Of a stretch of DNA of 64,000 nt, positions 13,515 through 25,280 are shown piece after piece (positions within the stretch are counted from its first letter, which is position 1; each line of letters starts with the position of its first letter). The stretch is from positions 1-64,000 of the forward strand of contig CAJJDN010000054.1 of the NCBI GenBank assembly GCA_905182985.1, read 5' to 3'. Under the pieces are notes generated by a model. The model had not been told where the DNA came from. It was given only the letters and a program-made list of their open reading frames with translations, and did no database searches. The translations under genes were made by a program, and so were the position numbers. This stretch comes from Paramecium sonneborni. Taxonomy: Eukaryota; Ciliophora; Oligohymenophorea; Peniculida; Parameciidae.

Positions 13515-13925
13515 TCATTATTTGAATAGCTTCTAGTTTTCTAGGTCCAATTAGATTCCTGTAAATAATGGATTTAGAGGGACTATTTTGTTAAGGTCTT
13601 GCTAATTATTAGTTTTAATAGGATTTTGATATAAAGGTTGGGAGATTATAGGTTTTTAAATGTGGTGAACTAAAACTAAATATAAGAAGGAGAAAAATTT
13701 CCAATTATTGTTTTTCTAATAGTAAGAGTAACTGAAGAACTTTTTTGGTTGATTACTTTGGTCCATTTATTTAAAAGAAATTCTTTACTTTTAATCTTTT
13801 TCAAAAATGAAGAATCTTTATCAGCTTAAATGATACACCCTGTCTTGATTTTTAAAAAAGCTCATTCACTTCTCCAAATTTCTATGATTAATAGTTAATT
13901 AAATTATTTTTAGATACTCTTTATC
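13515..13925 (-). CDS. Hypothetical protein, 5' end unresolved
   Basis: A coding-like minus-strand stretch ends at TGA (13515-13517 on the plus strand). It reads FGEVNELFQKSRQ, then after a candidate 23-nt GTG...AAG intron DSSFLKKIKSKEFLLNKWTK, then after a 25-nt GTT...TAG intron NNNWKFFSFLYLVLV and a Gln/Asn-rich tail. No in-frame ATG was found before an upstream TGA near 13929, so either a first exon is missing or the gene is degenerate. No family recognised. Confidence 0.4.
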
Positions 13926-13929
13926 AATT

Positions 13930-14490
13930 TAAAAAGTAACTATATTTAATTTATGGACCAATTAAAATTAAAAATTAATATGTTTTCTAATCAAAGTTAT
14001 AAACAAAACATTAGAATTGAAATCATTATAACATTTAGATTTGAAAATATAAAATTAAGGTGCTTTTCAAGCGCAATGATATTATCATAATCTTTTCCAA
14101 CTATTTACGTTTATGATTTATAGTAGATAACTATTGTTATTTTTTTTTAATTTATTCATCTATGAAATTAACTTTAAATAAAATTTATGTTGATTGCGTA
14201 GAAATTAAGATTTCTTAAAAATTTCCATTTTTTAGTGTTAATTAATATAATAATGTTAATTACTCATATTGATGTCACTCAGAAGTAGCTAATCCCATAA
14301 TATTTTAGATTAAATGAGTCATTATCAATTTTTGAAACTCTCATTTAATTGAATAATTCTTATAGAAATCGGTAATTAAGGTATAAAAGAGTAAATTTCT
14401 ACTCATATTGAAAAACTAATATCGAATATTAATAAAAATCATTAATTTTCATTTATTTGATATTGATTCAGAATTTCTAATATTGAGGCT
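13930..14490. other. AT-rich stretch without a convincing gene
   Basis: All six frames are interrupted by TGA or lack protein-like composition. I see nothing I can name. Confidence 0.5.
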
Positions 14491-14835
14491 TCAGTTTGCT
14501 ACTTACTGATTCTAAAAATTGAAAAGATAGACGTTATAAACTTTAAAATCAGAAATTGTTTAAAATATTCTAATGAGTTGCCTATTATGCTCTAATAATT
14601 GTAAATAAGGATAATAATTCTTTATTAATATCCAAAAACAAAAGAGAGTCAAAATAGATATTAATAGAAATTTAAATTTCTTATTTTGATATCTCTTTTT
14701 AAAATTAAGATATAAATTATCAATGATATTGAGAAGATTCAATAAAATTATTAACCAAAAATAGGATAATATCCTTTAAAATAATGCAAATCTATATAAA
14801 TTAATTAATTATCTTCTTGTGAATTTTTTAATTCA
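14491..14835 (-). CDS. Possible small membrane protein, start unresolved
   Basis: A minus-strand frame runs from a TGA near 14835 to a TGA at 14491-14493, about 110 residues, with no ATG. It contains two strongly hydrophobic segments (FALFQRILSYFWLIILLNLL and FLLISILTLFCFWILI) separated by a basic loop. The overall look is loosely like a peroxisomal PEX11-type membrane protein, but I would not assign that. It may be the 3' part of a gene whose first exon I cannot join, or a remnant. Confidence 0.3.
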
Positions 14836-14957
14836 TATAGTAAAAACATTTCTATTTTATGAAGTGTATTTGCTAGTTTTCTAATTCTTACAAAACAACA
14901 TGATTAATTCTTCCCGATTTTATAATAAAATATTATATAAATATTATTATTTAAAAA

Positions 14958-15410
14958 ATGTAGGATATTTAATAAGCTCATACTTCAAAGCTAGAATAAG
15001 AATCTGCCACTAGTGCAAAAAACCACTTATCGTTGGTGAATGTATTATCTATTTTTACATTGAAAATAGAACATTACTGATTTAACTAATGAACTTCTAT
15101 AAAACTATAAATAGGATATTGATCAATTGAAACAAGAATTGCATATCATGAAATAAAGGATAACTAATAATAATGAAGAAATTAAAAATACAACTTAACC
15201 AACTTTAGATGCTATGTTAAGAGATCTTAGATAAGTATTTTATATTAAATTGATTAGGCTATCAACATATAAAAAGATGAAAATTCTAAATTACAATCAT
15301 AATTAACAGAGTTAAAAAAAGAAAAAAGTCAGATACAGTAATTAATATTAGCTGCTACTTAAAAGATGGTAGCCTTAGAATAATAAGTAGGAAATTATAC
15401 ATCCTCATGA
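14958..15410 (+). CDS. Small coiled-coil protein, 133 aa
   Basis: Two GTA...TAG introns (28 and 23 nt) leave exactly 134 codons. The protein begins MQDIQQAHTSKLEQESATS and continues as one long amphipathic helix (DLTNELLQNYKQDIDQLKQE), ending near QLILAATQKMVALE. Likely a structural or adaptor coiled coil. It converges on the reductase gene, with 33 nt between stops. Confidence 0.78.
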
Positions 15411-15443
15411 TTCATAATTATAAATCAACAAAACAAAACAGTA

Positions 15444-16508
15444 TCAAATTTTGAAAATTGCTTTCTCCTTAGATTCTAGGGCTTTTTCAAATTCTTCTAA
15501 TGTAAACTTATTTTAATAAATAAAATTACTATTTTTGTTGGTAGAGTTTTAAAATATCCTTAAATATTGTTTAAGACTTCATTCATCATCAACTTTAATT
15601 GAATAATATTTTTAGTTTATAAATTATCTACAAATGAAAATCTAACAGTATTTATCACAATTACCCAAATATTTTTTTATTTTGATACATTAAATTAGCA
15701 CAATAGATTCCTTCAAGTGATTGTTTTGAATGATTACCATAAAGATATGTTCTTGATCCATAAGGCATTAGATTTAATATTCTACTTAATTAATCACCTC
15801 CAACTGAATCAAACAAAACTGTTGTACTTAGTATTAATAGATGATATAATACTTATATGAAGAAGACATGAGTTTTAATTTTTCATCAAAATCCTCTTAA
15901 TTAATATTTAATATAAGTTTAGCTCCTTCATCCTTTAATATTTTTTCTTCAGTTTAGGATTATACAATATTAATGACATTTATTCCTTTATATTAGGAAT
16001 ATCTTGTAAGCATTCTTCCTATATTAGTAGATGCTCCAGTGGATATTATTCCATGAGCATTTCCAATTAATTAATGCATCATTAAAACAGATAAAGGATT
16101 GATATAACTACAACAACTTTCTTAGAAGGTAACATGTTTAGGTAATTGAGCACAATAATTAACATCTGCAATGGCATATTAACCAAAAGCTCCAAATTAA
16201 TGTTCTGTGTAAAATGCTACTCGATTTCCTTTTAATTGCCAACCTAATAATCCTCCACTAAATATTTAAAATATTTATAGTTACCCTGAAGCTATCACTG
16301 TACCTGATCCTTCAAATCCAGGGACACTACTTACTAATGGTTTTAAAGTTATTTTATGTCCATTTAGAAATTCTTTATCAAATGGATTTACTGGAGCATA
16401 TTCTACCTTAATCAATACTTAACCATTTTAGGGTTAAGGAATAGGTATGTCTTTTAAACAAATTGATTAATTGTCTTCAATATATAAAGATTTCATCATT
16501 CCACTCAT
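15444..16508 (-). CDS. Zinc-free medium-chain dehydrogenase/reductase (quinone oxidoreductase-like)
   Basis: About 321 aa once four introns are removed; 15827-15852 and 15507-15529 both end AAG. Family landmarks in order: an N-terminal GroES-like fold with VEYAPVNPFDKEFLNG and VPGFEGSGTVIASG, then FGAFGQYAIADVNYC, the nucleotide-binding turn STGASTNIGRMLTRYSQYKG, and the MDR motif TTVLFDSVGGDQLSRIL. The C-terminus TLEEFEKALES matches the family ending. Zinc ligands are not evident. It should be an NAD(P)H-dependent reductase of quinones, enals or enoyl-CoA; the substrate cannot be told. The motif TTVLFDSVGGD is only in frame if an AAG acceptor is used just before it. Confidence 0.86.
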
Positions 16509-16548
16509 ATTTTGTAATGTAAAAATTTAATAATTAACAAAGTTTAAT

Positions 16549-17635
16549 TCAATAATATATTGAACGAGAAATGCCTCGTGTAGTGACATCCAAATAATTT
16601 TTTTACTTTGGATTATTTTTATCTTTTTCTTTTCCAGCCCATTAAACAATCATTGGATATTATCCTGGACCTGGAACAGGAACTTATTTTGATTTATTCT
16701 TTTTTGGATCTTTAAATCTATCTTCTCTTCCAAAATTCTATAGATTTATATTTAATTTTTTTACATGTTTATCAGACTTATCTTTTTTTTTTGAGAGTAA
16801 TTATAACTTGTTAAATGAAGTAAATTCAACTGGTTCAGGATTATATGTTCCAATATCTGGTAAACATGATTTACCTCTCTTTCTTTCTTATTCTTTATGT
16901 TTTGCTATTTAATCAGATGGCTTAGTTTCATTTAATTTTAGTTTTCTTTCAATTCTCTACGTTAATGTTAAATTTAATCTTACATGAGGATTATAATTTC
17001 CAGGACCAGGATTAATCACTGCTAAATGTTAAATTTCATTTAAATAAGTTGGTCTTTCAACAGGTCTATTTATTAATTTCAGAATTTATATTACCCTATT
17101 TTCTTTTTCTTTTCTTCTTGAACTTTTTTCAAAACCTCTTCAAGTGTTGGTATCACATTATATTTTCCAGCTCCAGGAATTCCTCTAACTTTTGCTTCTT
17201 TGAATATTTAATCAATAAATGTGCATCTATTTTGAATATACTCTATAGTTATATACCTCTTCTATGGAGCACTTTTTACTCTACCTTCCTATTTTTCTGA
17301 AACCCATGGTTTAACAATATCATATTTGTTTGGTGCAGGTAACTTTTCATATAACTTTTTCAAATCTTCTAAATAATGTCCTCTTTTTGTAACATGATTT
17401 CGATTCTTTTAACCTTTTTTTGATCATTAATATATATTACCTTTCTTTTAAGTTAAAAATTTTCTATCTTCCATCTACCGAATTGGATCAACGTACTTCT
17501 TTGGAGCTTCATATCCCTCTATTCCAAAAACTGATGTTTATCTTGTGGCTATTTTAAACATATCCTCCATAGGAAAGTCTATATTTCATTATCTATCATA
17601 CCATAATTAGGTGCTGCTGATTAAGCTCTTTACAT
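16549..17635 (-). CDS. SHIPPO/STPGPG-repeat protein (ODF3-like)
   Basis: About 335 aa with three introns of 23, 27 and 29 nt; the 27-nt one (17414-17440) ends AAG and removes an in-frame TGA. Repeats of the STPGPG type are spread along the protein: AAPNYDFP, LPAPNKYDIV, GIPGAGKYNV, INPGPGNYNPH, LPDIGTYNPE and VPVPGPGQYPMI. In known proteins such repeats bind the inside or outside of axonemal microtubules, so a ciliary role is likely. The start gives MQRAQSAAPNY. The reductase gene begins 40 nt downstream on the same strand. Confidence 0.85.
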
Positions 17636-17891
17636 ATTATAATTATATATATAAAATTAAAATTAAATTCTTTATAAATAAGTATCAAATTCAATTTAGT
17701 CTAATTTATCATAAATTACTTAATTGCTTTTAGATATCTTCATTGTATTTTCATTAATTAATTAGATATAATAACAAATATGAAAGTTCAATTATTATTA
17801 ATTTTAATTTTTTATTATAGAAAATGCTAATGAATTCTGGATAAGTTAAGAATATAAATAATAATAGTGAATTAATTATCTGAAATAATAT

Positions 17892-18866
17892 ATGTAATAG
17901 GATCCAATAAACAAAAAAGTTTATTATAAAGAAGTATGTTCTCTGAAACATTAAAATTCAAGAATTTTAGAAGCGAAATATCTTTATGATAATTAATAAA
18001 TAATCAGTATAGGAAAGAATGATCATTTTATTAAATATGAATAGTAAAATAAAGAGTGGGGATTTGGTGGGATTATATTAGAAAATTAATAATTATAATG
18101 TTGTACTTTTAGTTAAGAGGAGAATAGTTTTATTTATGCACATTAGAAAGGATAAATAGATCAATTAATTTATAATAAAGAATAAGAGAGATGGGTAAGT
18201 AAAACAATAAGAGAATCTGAAGGGAATCAAATACTTGAAATATAATTAAATAGTACATCAAAAAAGATGGTGTAATGTTTATATGATTTTGCAGTAGTAT
18301 TAGAGAAATAGAACTAAGAATGGAGGGAGATTTGTTCATTGAATGAGAATTTTACAGAAGATGAATGTATATTTTCAACAAGTGTAAGTTTTAATAGAGA
18401 TTCTTCAGAGATAGCAATTGGTTTTACAGATGGTCATATATCAATTTGGAAATAAATAAATAATGAAGAATGGTTAATTAGTGAGAAATTGGAATTGCAT
18501 ACAGGTTAAATAACAAAAGTGAGATTTAATAGTTAAAAAGATATTTTAGTAAGTAGTGATGATAAAGGTAAGATTGTAATATGGGAGAGAAATGAATAGA
18601 CGAGAAAGTATGAAATATAGTGTCAATATGAAGGTGATAATAAAATAGAGATTATATATTGGAATATGGATTCAAATATTGTAATAATAGGATCCGGTTC
18701 ATAAGTGAGAATATTAAAAAGGTAGAAGGATAAGAAATGGATGTTTATGTAAACAATAGAAGTGAAGTAGATAGTTTCATGTATTGATATATCTAAGGAT
18801 AATAAATAATTGTTGATAGGATAGAATGATGGATTGATAAGTATATATGAATATATTGGTTAATGA
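17892..18866 (+). CDS. WD40-repeat protein, 324 aa
   Basis: One frame of 325 codons. Several WD-type blades are visible: ISIGKNDHFIKYEQQNKEW, EIAIGFTDGHISIWKQ, DILVSSDDKGKIVIWE and QLLIGQNDGLISIYEY. The protein is short enough for a single propeller. The partner is unknown. The true start may lie upstream, since another ATG-containing frame occurs at 17824 but could not be joined by a normal intron. The zeta-COP gene starts 23 nt after its stop on the same strand. Confidence 0.75.
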
Positions 18867-18889
18867 TATAAATGTAATAAATAAATTGA

Positions 18890-19574
18890 ATGAGTTAATT
18901 GTCTACATCTTTATCAAAAATATTTGGAATAATATTTGTAAGATCATAGGATGGTACAAGACTATATTCAAAATATTATCCATAATTATTTGCAAAGAAT
19001 TTGTTAAGGGTGCAAGAAGGTGTACTAACAGATATTGAGGTATAAAAATAATTTGAACATAATGTATGGGAGAAAGGAAAGAGAGTAGGAGCTCGTTTGA
19101 CAAAAGGAAGTGAAAGTATAATTGATATTTATAATATTTAAGCTGAGATATTTCAATATTGTTAATTCAATATTGTAATGAAAGCATTTAATGAAGTTCA
19201 TTTATTTGTTTTAGGTGATTTTGAAGAGAATGAAATAATATTATCCTAAGTAATAAATGGAATATATGAATCCCTTAATCATATAACTAAAGAACATATA
19301 AATAAGAAAACTTTATTAGAAAACTTTGATCAGGTGATAATAATTATTGATGAGATTTGTGATTAAGGGTATAAAATAAAATCGAATATATAATAATAGA
19401 ATAATTATAACAATAGATCCAGCCGTTATTATAGCTAGAGCAACTATGAAAGACACTGAAGCTATAAATTTAGATAAATAAGAATCAAGTGGTTCATCAG
19501 GAGGAGGAGCTTTTTCATCTGTGTTTGCTTCTGCTAAAAGGACATTTGCATAATAATTTATGGGATCTGGTTGA
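18890..19574 (+). CDS. Coatomer subunit zeta (zeta-COP)
   Basis: 217 aa with one 31-nt intron. The longin-fold start reads FGIIFVRSQDGTRLYSKYYP. The family region VLGDFEENEIILSQVINGIY and the C-terminal IIIIDEICDQG followed by IDPAVIIARATMKD match zeta-COP (usual length about 180-200 aa). Zeta-COP pairs with gamma-COP in the COPI coat for Golgi-to-ER transport. The tail is unusual in being Ser/Gly-rich (ESSGSSGGGAFSSVFASAKR). Confidence 0.92.
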
Positions 19575-19627
19575 ATAATTATTCATGATTTATTAAAATA
19601 ATAAATACATATTCTTTTATTATTAAT

Positions 19628-20485
19628 ATGAATAGATTATTACTTAAGTTCAAATTTACAGAATGGCAATCAACATATTAACATTTTAAAATTAAAAGAT
19701 TTTATAAAGAAGCTAAAATTGAAAGGACATTTGGAGTTGGAATGTTGAATCAAAATCATTAATGGATAATCAAAGTTTATTATTATATTAAAAACATTAG
19801 TTAGATGGAAAAATAGTTTAAACTCATTTTTAAAATGAATTGATTTTGCCAACCTCTTAATTAGCTTAATCTATAGCTGATGAATTCAATTCATAAAAGG
19901 AATTCATATAAACTACTACTATGCCATTATTGATCTTAGCTAAAAATGCTGTTGGTATTGAAACTAATCAAAGAATAAGATAATTTATGGAATATTCCAT
20001 TATTAATTATTTAGAAAGAGATACTGTCTTATTTAGAGAATAATCTTAATCACAACTCTATTAAATATAATAAAATAAATTAGATCCTTAATTAAAATTA
20101 TTTAATCAATAATTTGGAATGCATTTATAGATTAATTATGGTCTAGAAATTAAACCTTTAAAATAATACGATAAAATCAAAATTCAAAATATTCTTAAAA
20201 AACTAAACAGTTGGCAACTTGTGAGTCTAGACTCCTAAGTTGGTATGCTTTCAATTATAATCAGAAAATCTAAAATCATGTATTCTAGCTCTGTAAATAT
20301 GGAACAATCATATTACCATTTAATAAGCTGTTTAATTATCTAGAATTGAAGAAGATTATTAAATTTCTTAGAATCAAAAAATTGAAAAACATCATGATGA
20401 TTTAGATGAAAATACTATCATTGCTAAAGTTAATGCTGCTAAACTCCTTATCTAACTTATTTAAATATAAAGCATTACTTATTGA
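19628..20485 (+). CDS. ATP12 family F1-ATPase assembly chaperone (mitochondrial)
   Basis: 269 aa after two introns, both starting GTT: a 26-nt one ending TAG and a 22-nt one at 20330-20351 ending AAG. The start MNRLLLKFKFTEWQSTYQHF looks like a mitochondrial presequence. Family motifs: RFYKEAKIERTFGV, WIIKLDGKIVQT, LAQSIADEFNSQ, TTTMPLLILAKNAVG, YLERDTVLFREQ and the end HHDDLDENTIIAKVNAAKLL. ATP12 binds the alpha subunit during F1 assembly. Without the AAG intron the conserved C-terminus would be out of frame. Confidence 0.88.
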
Positions 20486-20531
20486 GTTATGGATAGTTTT
20501 ATATTCATTATAATTAATATATTTACATTAA

Positions 20532-22060
20532 ATGTATAACCGTCCAAGTTCCAAAACTAGATATTAGTAAGAGCCTACTATGGATTCAATCAATCTTAAA
20601 GAAAAATAATTATATTTATAATCTAGTAGCATAAGTAAATATTTCAAATAATTCTAGATCCATTAACAGGTGCAGTCTTAAGATCTGATTAATAATACAA
20701 TCAATAACAATATAATAGTCCTAATTTTGATAAAAAAATTGCTTTATAAGCTAGCTCTATCAGTATTTATATTATTGAAATATAGATCCTCTTACTGGTG
20801 CCCCTCTTGTTAGAAATCCAATTAGTTATCAATAAGAACCGATCTAATAAAAATAATATACACCTTATGGTGTTTAATAAAATTAAGCTGTTTATACTAC
20901 ATCTGCAGGCTAAATTGGATCTGGTGGATCTAATAATAATAATGATGCACAATTTCAAAAGAATTTAATTAAATTTTTTGCTGCTGATGATCCTAATCAA
21001 ATATAACCTAAATAACATACTAAATCTAATAATTCTATGCCCTCTGATCCATAATTTTAAAAGAATCTTGTTAAATTCTTTGCTGCTGATGATCCATCTA
21101 TTCCTAATAAATCAAATAATAATATTAGATAAAGTAATTCTAGATCAAATAATCAATATTAACAATAATATTAACCATAATATCAAGCATAATAGTCAAG
21201 AAATCAAAATGATCAATAATTTTAATAGAATTTAAGTAAATTCTTTGCAGCTGAAGATCCAACTTAAGTTAAAAAACATAATACATAAAAATAATATAAC
21301 AATTAACCATAATCATAATCATAACCTAGATATCAATAATTTAATGATGCTCCTCCTGATCCTAGATTGGTTAGTGATCCAAATTTTTAAAAAAACCTTA
21401 ATAAATTTTTTGCTGCTGATGATCCTTCATAACCAAAAAAATAAATATCAAAATAATCTCAATAATAACAATAAATTAATGCTATTGAACAAAATAAATT
21501 GCAAAGATTAGAATAGGATCCTAGATTCTAAAAAAATCTTTAACAATTTTATGGTGTTGAAGGAACATCATAACAATCTTAAAATCCCTAGTATACATTA
21601 TATTTAATTATAGAAATGGTTTAGGAAATATTTAATAATAAAATAAATCTATCAAAGTGCTTGCAATTACTGATAGTAGTTCAGTGGCAAGAAATCAAGT
21701 AGCTGCATTTTTTAGAACTAGAGGAGTAGATGATTTTGATGTATTTACAAATCCAGGAGGAGTGTTTGGATTATAGAATAATCCTGTTTAAGAATAAAGT
21801 TTAAAGTATTACCTTGATACTATGAACAATGCTTATAATATTAAGGAAGTTTATATCATTTCTGTTCTTGATAACAGTAGTGTAAATTATAAAATTATTA
21901 TTTATAGAATGCAAGAATATATACAAGTACAAATGATAAGAGATCTCATCAAATCGCAATATAAGATCTAAAGACTGTTTTGGAAAATAAATTAAATGTT
22001 TAATATAAACTACATGGAATCATTATAGATTAAAGAGGAGCATCAGAAAAAGCATTTTGA
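20532..22060 (+). CDS. Gln-rich protein with five FFAADDP-type repeats and a C-terminal domain
   Basis: 477 aa with four introns (23, 23, 23 and 26 nt) giving an exact frame. Near the N-terminus DPLTGA occurs twice, each directly after an intron. Then come five spaced copies of a unit: FQKNLIKFFAADDP, FQKNLVKFFAADDP, FQQNLSKFFAAEDP, FQKNLNKFFAADDP and a decayed FQKNLQQFYGVEGT. They are separated by Gln/Asn/Tyr-rich linkers. The last ~130 residues look like a compact alpha/beta domain (VLAITDSSSVARNQVAAFF; VFTNPGGVFGL). I recognise neither the repeat nor the domain. Evenly spaced identical short motifs suggest a docking scaffold. Confidence 0.85.
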
Positions 22061-22080
22061 AAAATATGTTCAAATTATTA

Positions 22081-23321
22081 TCAATATAAATTACGATTCG
22101 TAGCATTTTTAAATTTTTAGGGTAAATTGTTAAATCTTTATTTAACTTTATTCATATTAAATAATGATAATTATCCTAACCTCATTAAATCATTTTTATT
22201 ATTATTATTATTTTAAAATGAATTTTTATTTGAAATATATTCTGTTTTGCAAAATCTATTTTCATCTAATTTTATGCTATCTTAATATAAATTTTTATAT
22301 CTTGATTATGTATTTGAATATGTATTATTTTTAGTTGATAATAAAGAACTCAGTAATTAAGATTTTCTATTTTTAAATTCTTATCTTTCTGTTTTATATT
22401 CATTCACAACATTTAAAGTTTAAACTTAACATTGTTTTATAAATTCTTGCAATTCCTTCATTGAAAACATCTTTTTTTATAATCCTAGCTTTTATAGTGA
22501 TGTTTAAACATATTGATCCAATCTCTAACTTTTTATTTTATCTTGCTCTAATTATTCTTTTAATTTCAATCTTTCAAACTTTATCAACTTTTCATAATCT
22601 TAGTTACCATTAATACCTTCATCTTCATCCTCTAAAGATAATTATTCAGATATATCATTCGAACACATTTATAAATGGATTGGCCGATGATGTAAAGATT
22701 TTCTTTGATTATATTCTTAATATGCTTTAGTTCTCTACATTATTGAAATGCTAGCTATTATATTGTGTAATCTCCAACTTTTTATTTACATAGAATCTAT
22801 ATATTCCTCTGGTTTCTGATCCTCATTAAAAAATGTATCTGATCTCATCAGTTACTTTTTCTTTGTTTTGCTACCTGATTCATAATGGTTTTATTAATCA
22901 TCTAATTTTTATTAAATATTTTTATCAAGTTTCTCCACTATTGGTACCATTGAAGTTTAAATTCTTGAACATATATCAGAATAAGCAAAACTATATAAAA
23001 AACTCTATAATACCTGCATTTTGGCATAGGTTCCAAATTATATTTACAAGATTCTGCTAACATTCCTTAATCTATTTTCTTTTGTATTTCAGATGACTTT
23101 GTCAATGAAGCAAATACTTTATTGCATTTTCTACTTTAAGGCATTGCTTAATTATTTTTGCTATTCATCATCTATTTTCTTGCAATCAAAAGCCTTGTTA
23201 ATTATTTTAACTTAGGATCGAATTGTTAAGACATTTTTAAAAAATCTTAAGTATATTACAATCTTCTTTATGTGTAAAATTATATTTCTTCTTTAGTCAA
23301 GGCCTTCTTCTTATTTCTCAT
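22081..23321 (-). CDS. Coiled-coil hypothetical protein, 405 aa
   Basis: One 23-nt intron leaves 406 codons. It begins MRNKKKALTKEEIQFYTQRR, and the first half contains a conserved-looking Cys/Met segment (ESCKYNLEPMPKCSFAYSD). The second half is acidic then basic coiled coil (KLIKFERLKLKEQLEQDKIK) with an Asn-rich tail. It converges on the FFAADDP-repeat gene, 20 nt apart. No family recognised. Confidence 0.8.
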
Positions 23322-24860
23322 GATTTATTAATTTATAATTTATTTTTCTCATTTCATAATAAATGCTAAAAAACTTATCAATGTCAAAAACATCTTAAAA
23401 TTCATATATCTAAGCAAACAAAAAATAAATCTTATTCTTATTTTTGTAAATTTCTTGAACTTAATCATTAAATTTAAATACTAATGTAATTTCAAGAATT
23501 TTATATATTGGATAAAAAACACATCATTTTACTTTCAAAATTGCAACTAATTAAATTTTTTGCTTATTCTAATATTTATGATTATTATGATTATAGAATT
23601 ATTTTTACTAAATAAATTTTATATAGCATTCTATGTGTTCATTATATTTCCTTTAACTTTATCATTATATTAAAATTTATAAGAAATATTATATAGAGAA
23701 TATCTGTTGTTTTAGGAATGATTTTCATATTTAAATTAAAATTGAATATAAGGATTCTAAATTTATTATTTATTTATAAAATTACGTCACTTCTAGTATA
23801 AGCTCAATATTAGGTTGATATAAATTTAATTGTCTTAAAAGAAAAGAAACATCAGATACAATATGATTATTTATTTTTAAGATGAACTAAATTATTAAAA
23901 CAATCATTAATCCATAAAATAATCATTGATTCATAAAACATCCAAATTATAATTTGGCCTATATTTAACTATTAAATGAATTCTTAACAGTGATATACAT
24001 TCATGGTGTAAAGTTTTCCTGAAAAATATTTTCTATATACGAATAATTTTAGATTAAATTTACTTGTTTAGCAAGTTAATTTTTTTTTTATTAAATGAGT
24101 TTATTAATTTTAGACTCAATTAAAAATTTTATTTCTGAATAAATAAGCTCATTGAGATTTTTAATTGCAACAAAAAACTTTCTCAAATTATAGAAAAATA
24201 GTATGAAAATAATCATCATCTTATATAAGATTTTTAGTGAATATTTTTTTTGCTCATATATTTAAACTTAAAGACTTTATTATAGAGTAAAGAAAAAAAA
24301 ATACTCTAAAATTCAATTTAATTATATATTATTGAGTTAAAATACTATATAGTTAAAATTAGTATGTTTTGTTTAGGAAATAAAATAATTATTAATTCTT
24401 AAATTTGTACAATAAGCTTTATTCTCAGAAAATAAAATGTTATTCGTAGTTCATTTCATCATCAATAAATTAAAATTTTTTTAGACTATTTTTGCTTCTC
24501 AATAAATTTGTTTTGTATAAGAAAAATATAGCTAAAAATGACTAAATTCTTGGTCAAAATAACCGTAATAACTTGATAAGAAGTAATCATAAAACAATTA
24601 AAAAATGGAGTATTTTTAAAAAAAAACTTATGATTACAAAATCATTAACAATAACGAAAAAGATATTTTGGGGAGAGGATGCTTTACAAAACTCGCAATT
24701 CTCTATTTTATAAGCATTTTAACCTTCTGATTTTAAAATACCCATAAATAATCTTATAAATATTATTAATTTCTCGTATAATATCTGCCGAATCGCAAAT
24801 CTAATGATTTATAATCACAAAGCAATTTACTTTAATTGAAGATAATTATTTTTAGATTCT
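23322..24860. other. Gene-poor AT-rich stretch (1.5 kb)
   Basis: No frame of more than about 60 codons with protein-like composition in code 6. No RNA gene recognised. Long for an intergenic region in this dense genome. Confidence 0.6.
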
Positions 24861-25280
24861 ATGAAATACGCAAAAATTTCAGATGAAACACGATTAGCAT
24901 TCATTGAAAAAGTAAAACAAGGTGCTTGTACTATTAAGCAAGCCGCTAAACAATTTGGAATAAAATTTTCAACAGGAAAAGCAATCCTATCTCTTTATAA
25001 ACATGAAGGAAGGATAGGTAAGAAGGAAAGGAGGACAAAAAGATTTAAAAAATAGATAGAAGAATAAGAAAAATAAACTTAAAAATGTTTGAAAGAAGAA
25101 CTCTCTGTAGAAGCTAAATAAATTTAGGAGGTTTAGAACTGCCAAAATTATTAAACTTATTTTAATTCTTATTAGCCCTAGTTTTTCAACTATCAATAAT
25201 GGTATTAAACACAAATTTGGTAATAATATGTGAATGGTCTTTCTCCAATGAACTTTTATAATTATAGAAATATATTTTGA
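24861..25280 (+). CDS. Helix-turn-helix (Psq/transposase-type) DNA-binding protein, 139 aa
   Basis: A single exon of 140 codons. The first ~55 residues form a helix-turn-helix of the pipsqueak/homeodomain-like transposase type: RLAFIEKVKQGACTIKQAAK then FGIKFSTGKAILSLYKHEGR. A basic patch (KKERRTKRFKK) and a Gln/Glu/Tyr-rich tail follow. No DDE catalytic domain is attached, so it is either a stand-alone DNA-binding protein of a ciliate multigene family or a transposase remnant. It sits alone in a gene-poor region, which fits the second idea, but this is inference. Confidence 0.78.

Noticed and set aside
20330..20351. An extra T breaking the ATP12 reading frame
   Set aside because: A 22-nt GTT...AAG intron at this place keeps the family C-terminus in frame.
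20978..21511. Asn/His/Leu-rich plus-strand ORFs
   Set aside because: Wrong-frame reading of the Gln-rich FFAADDP-repeat gene.
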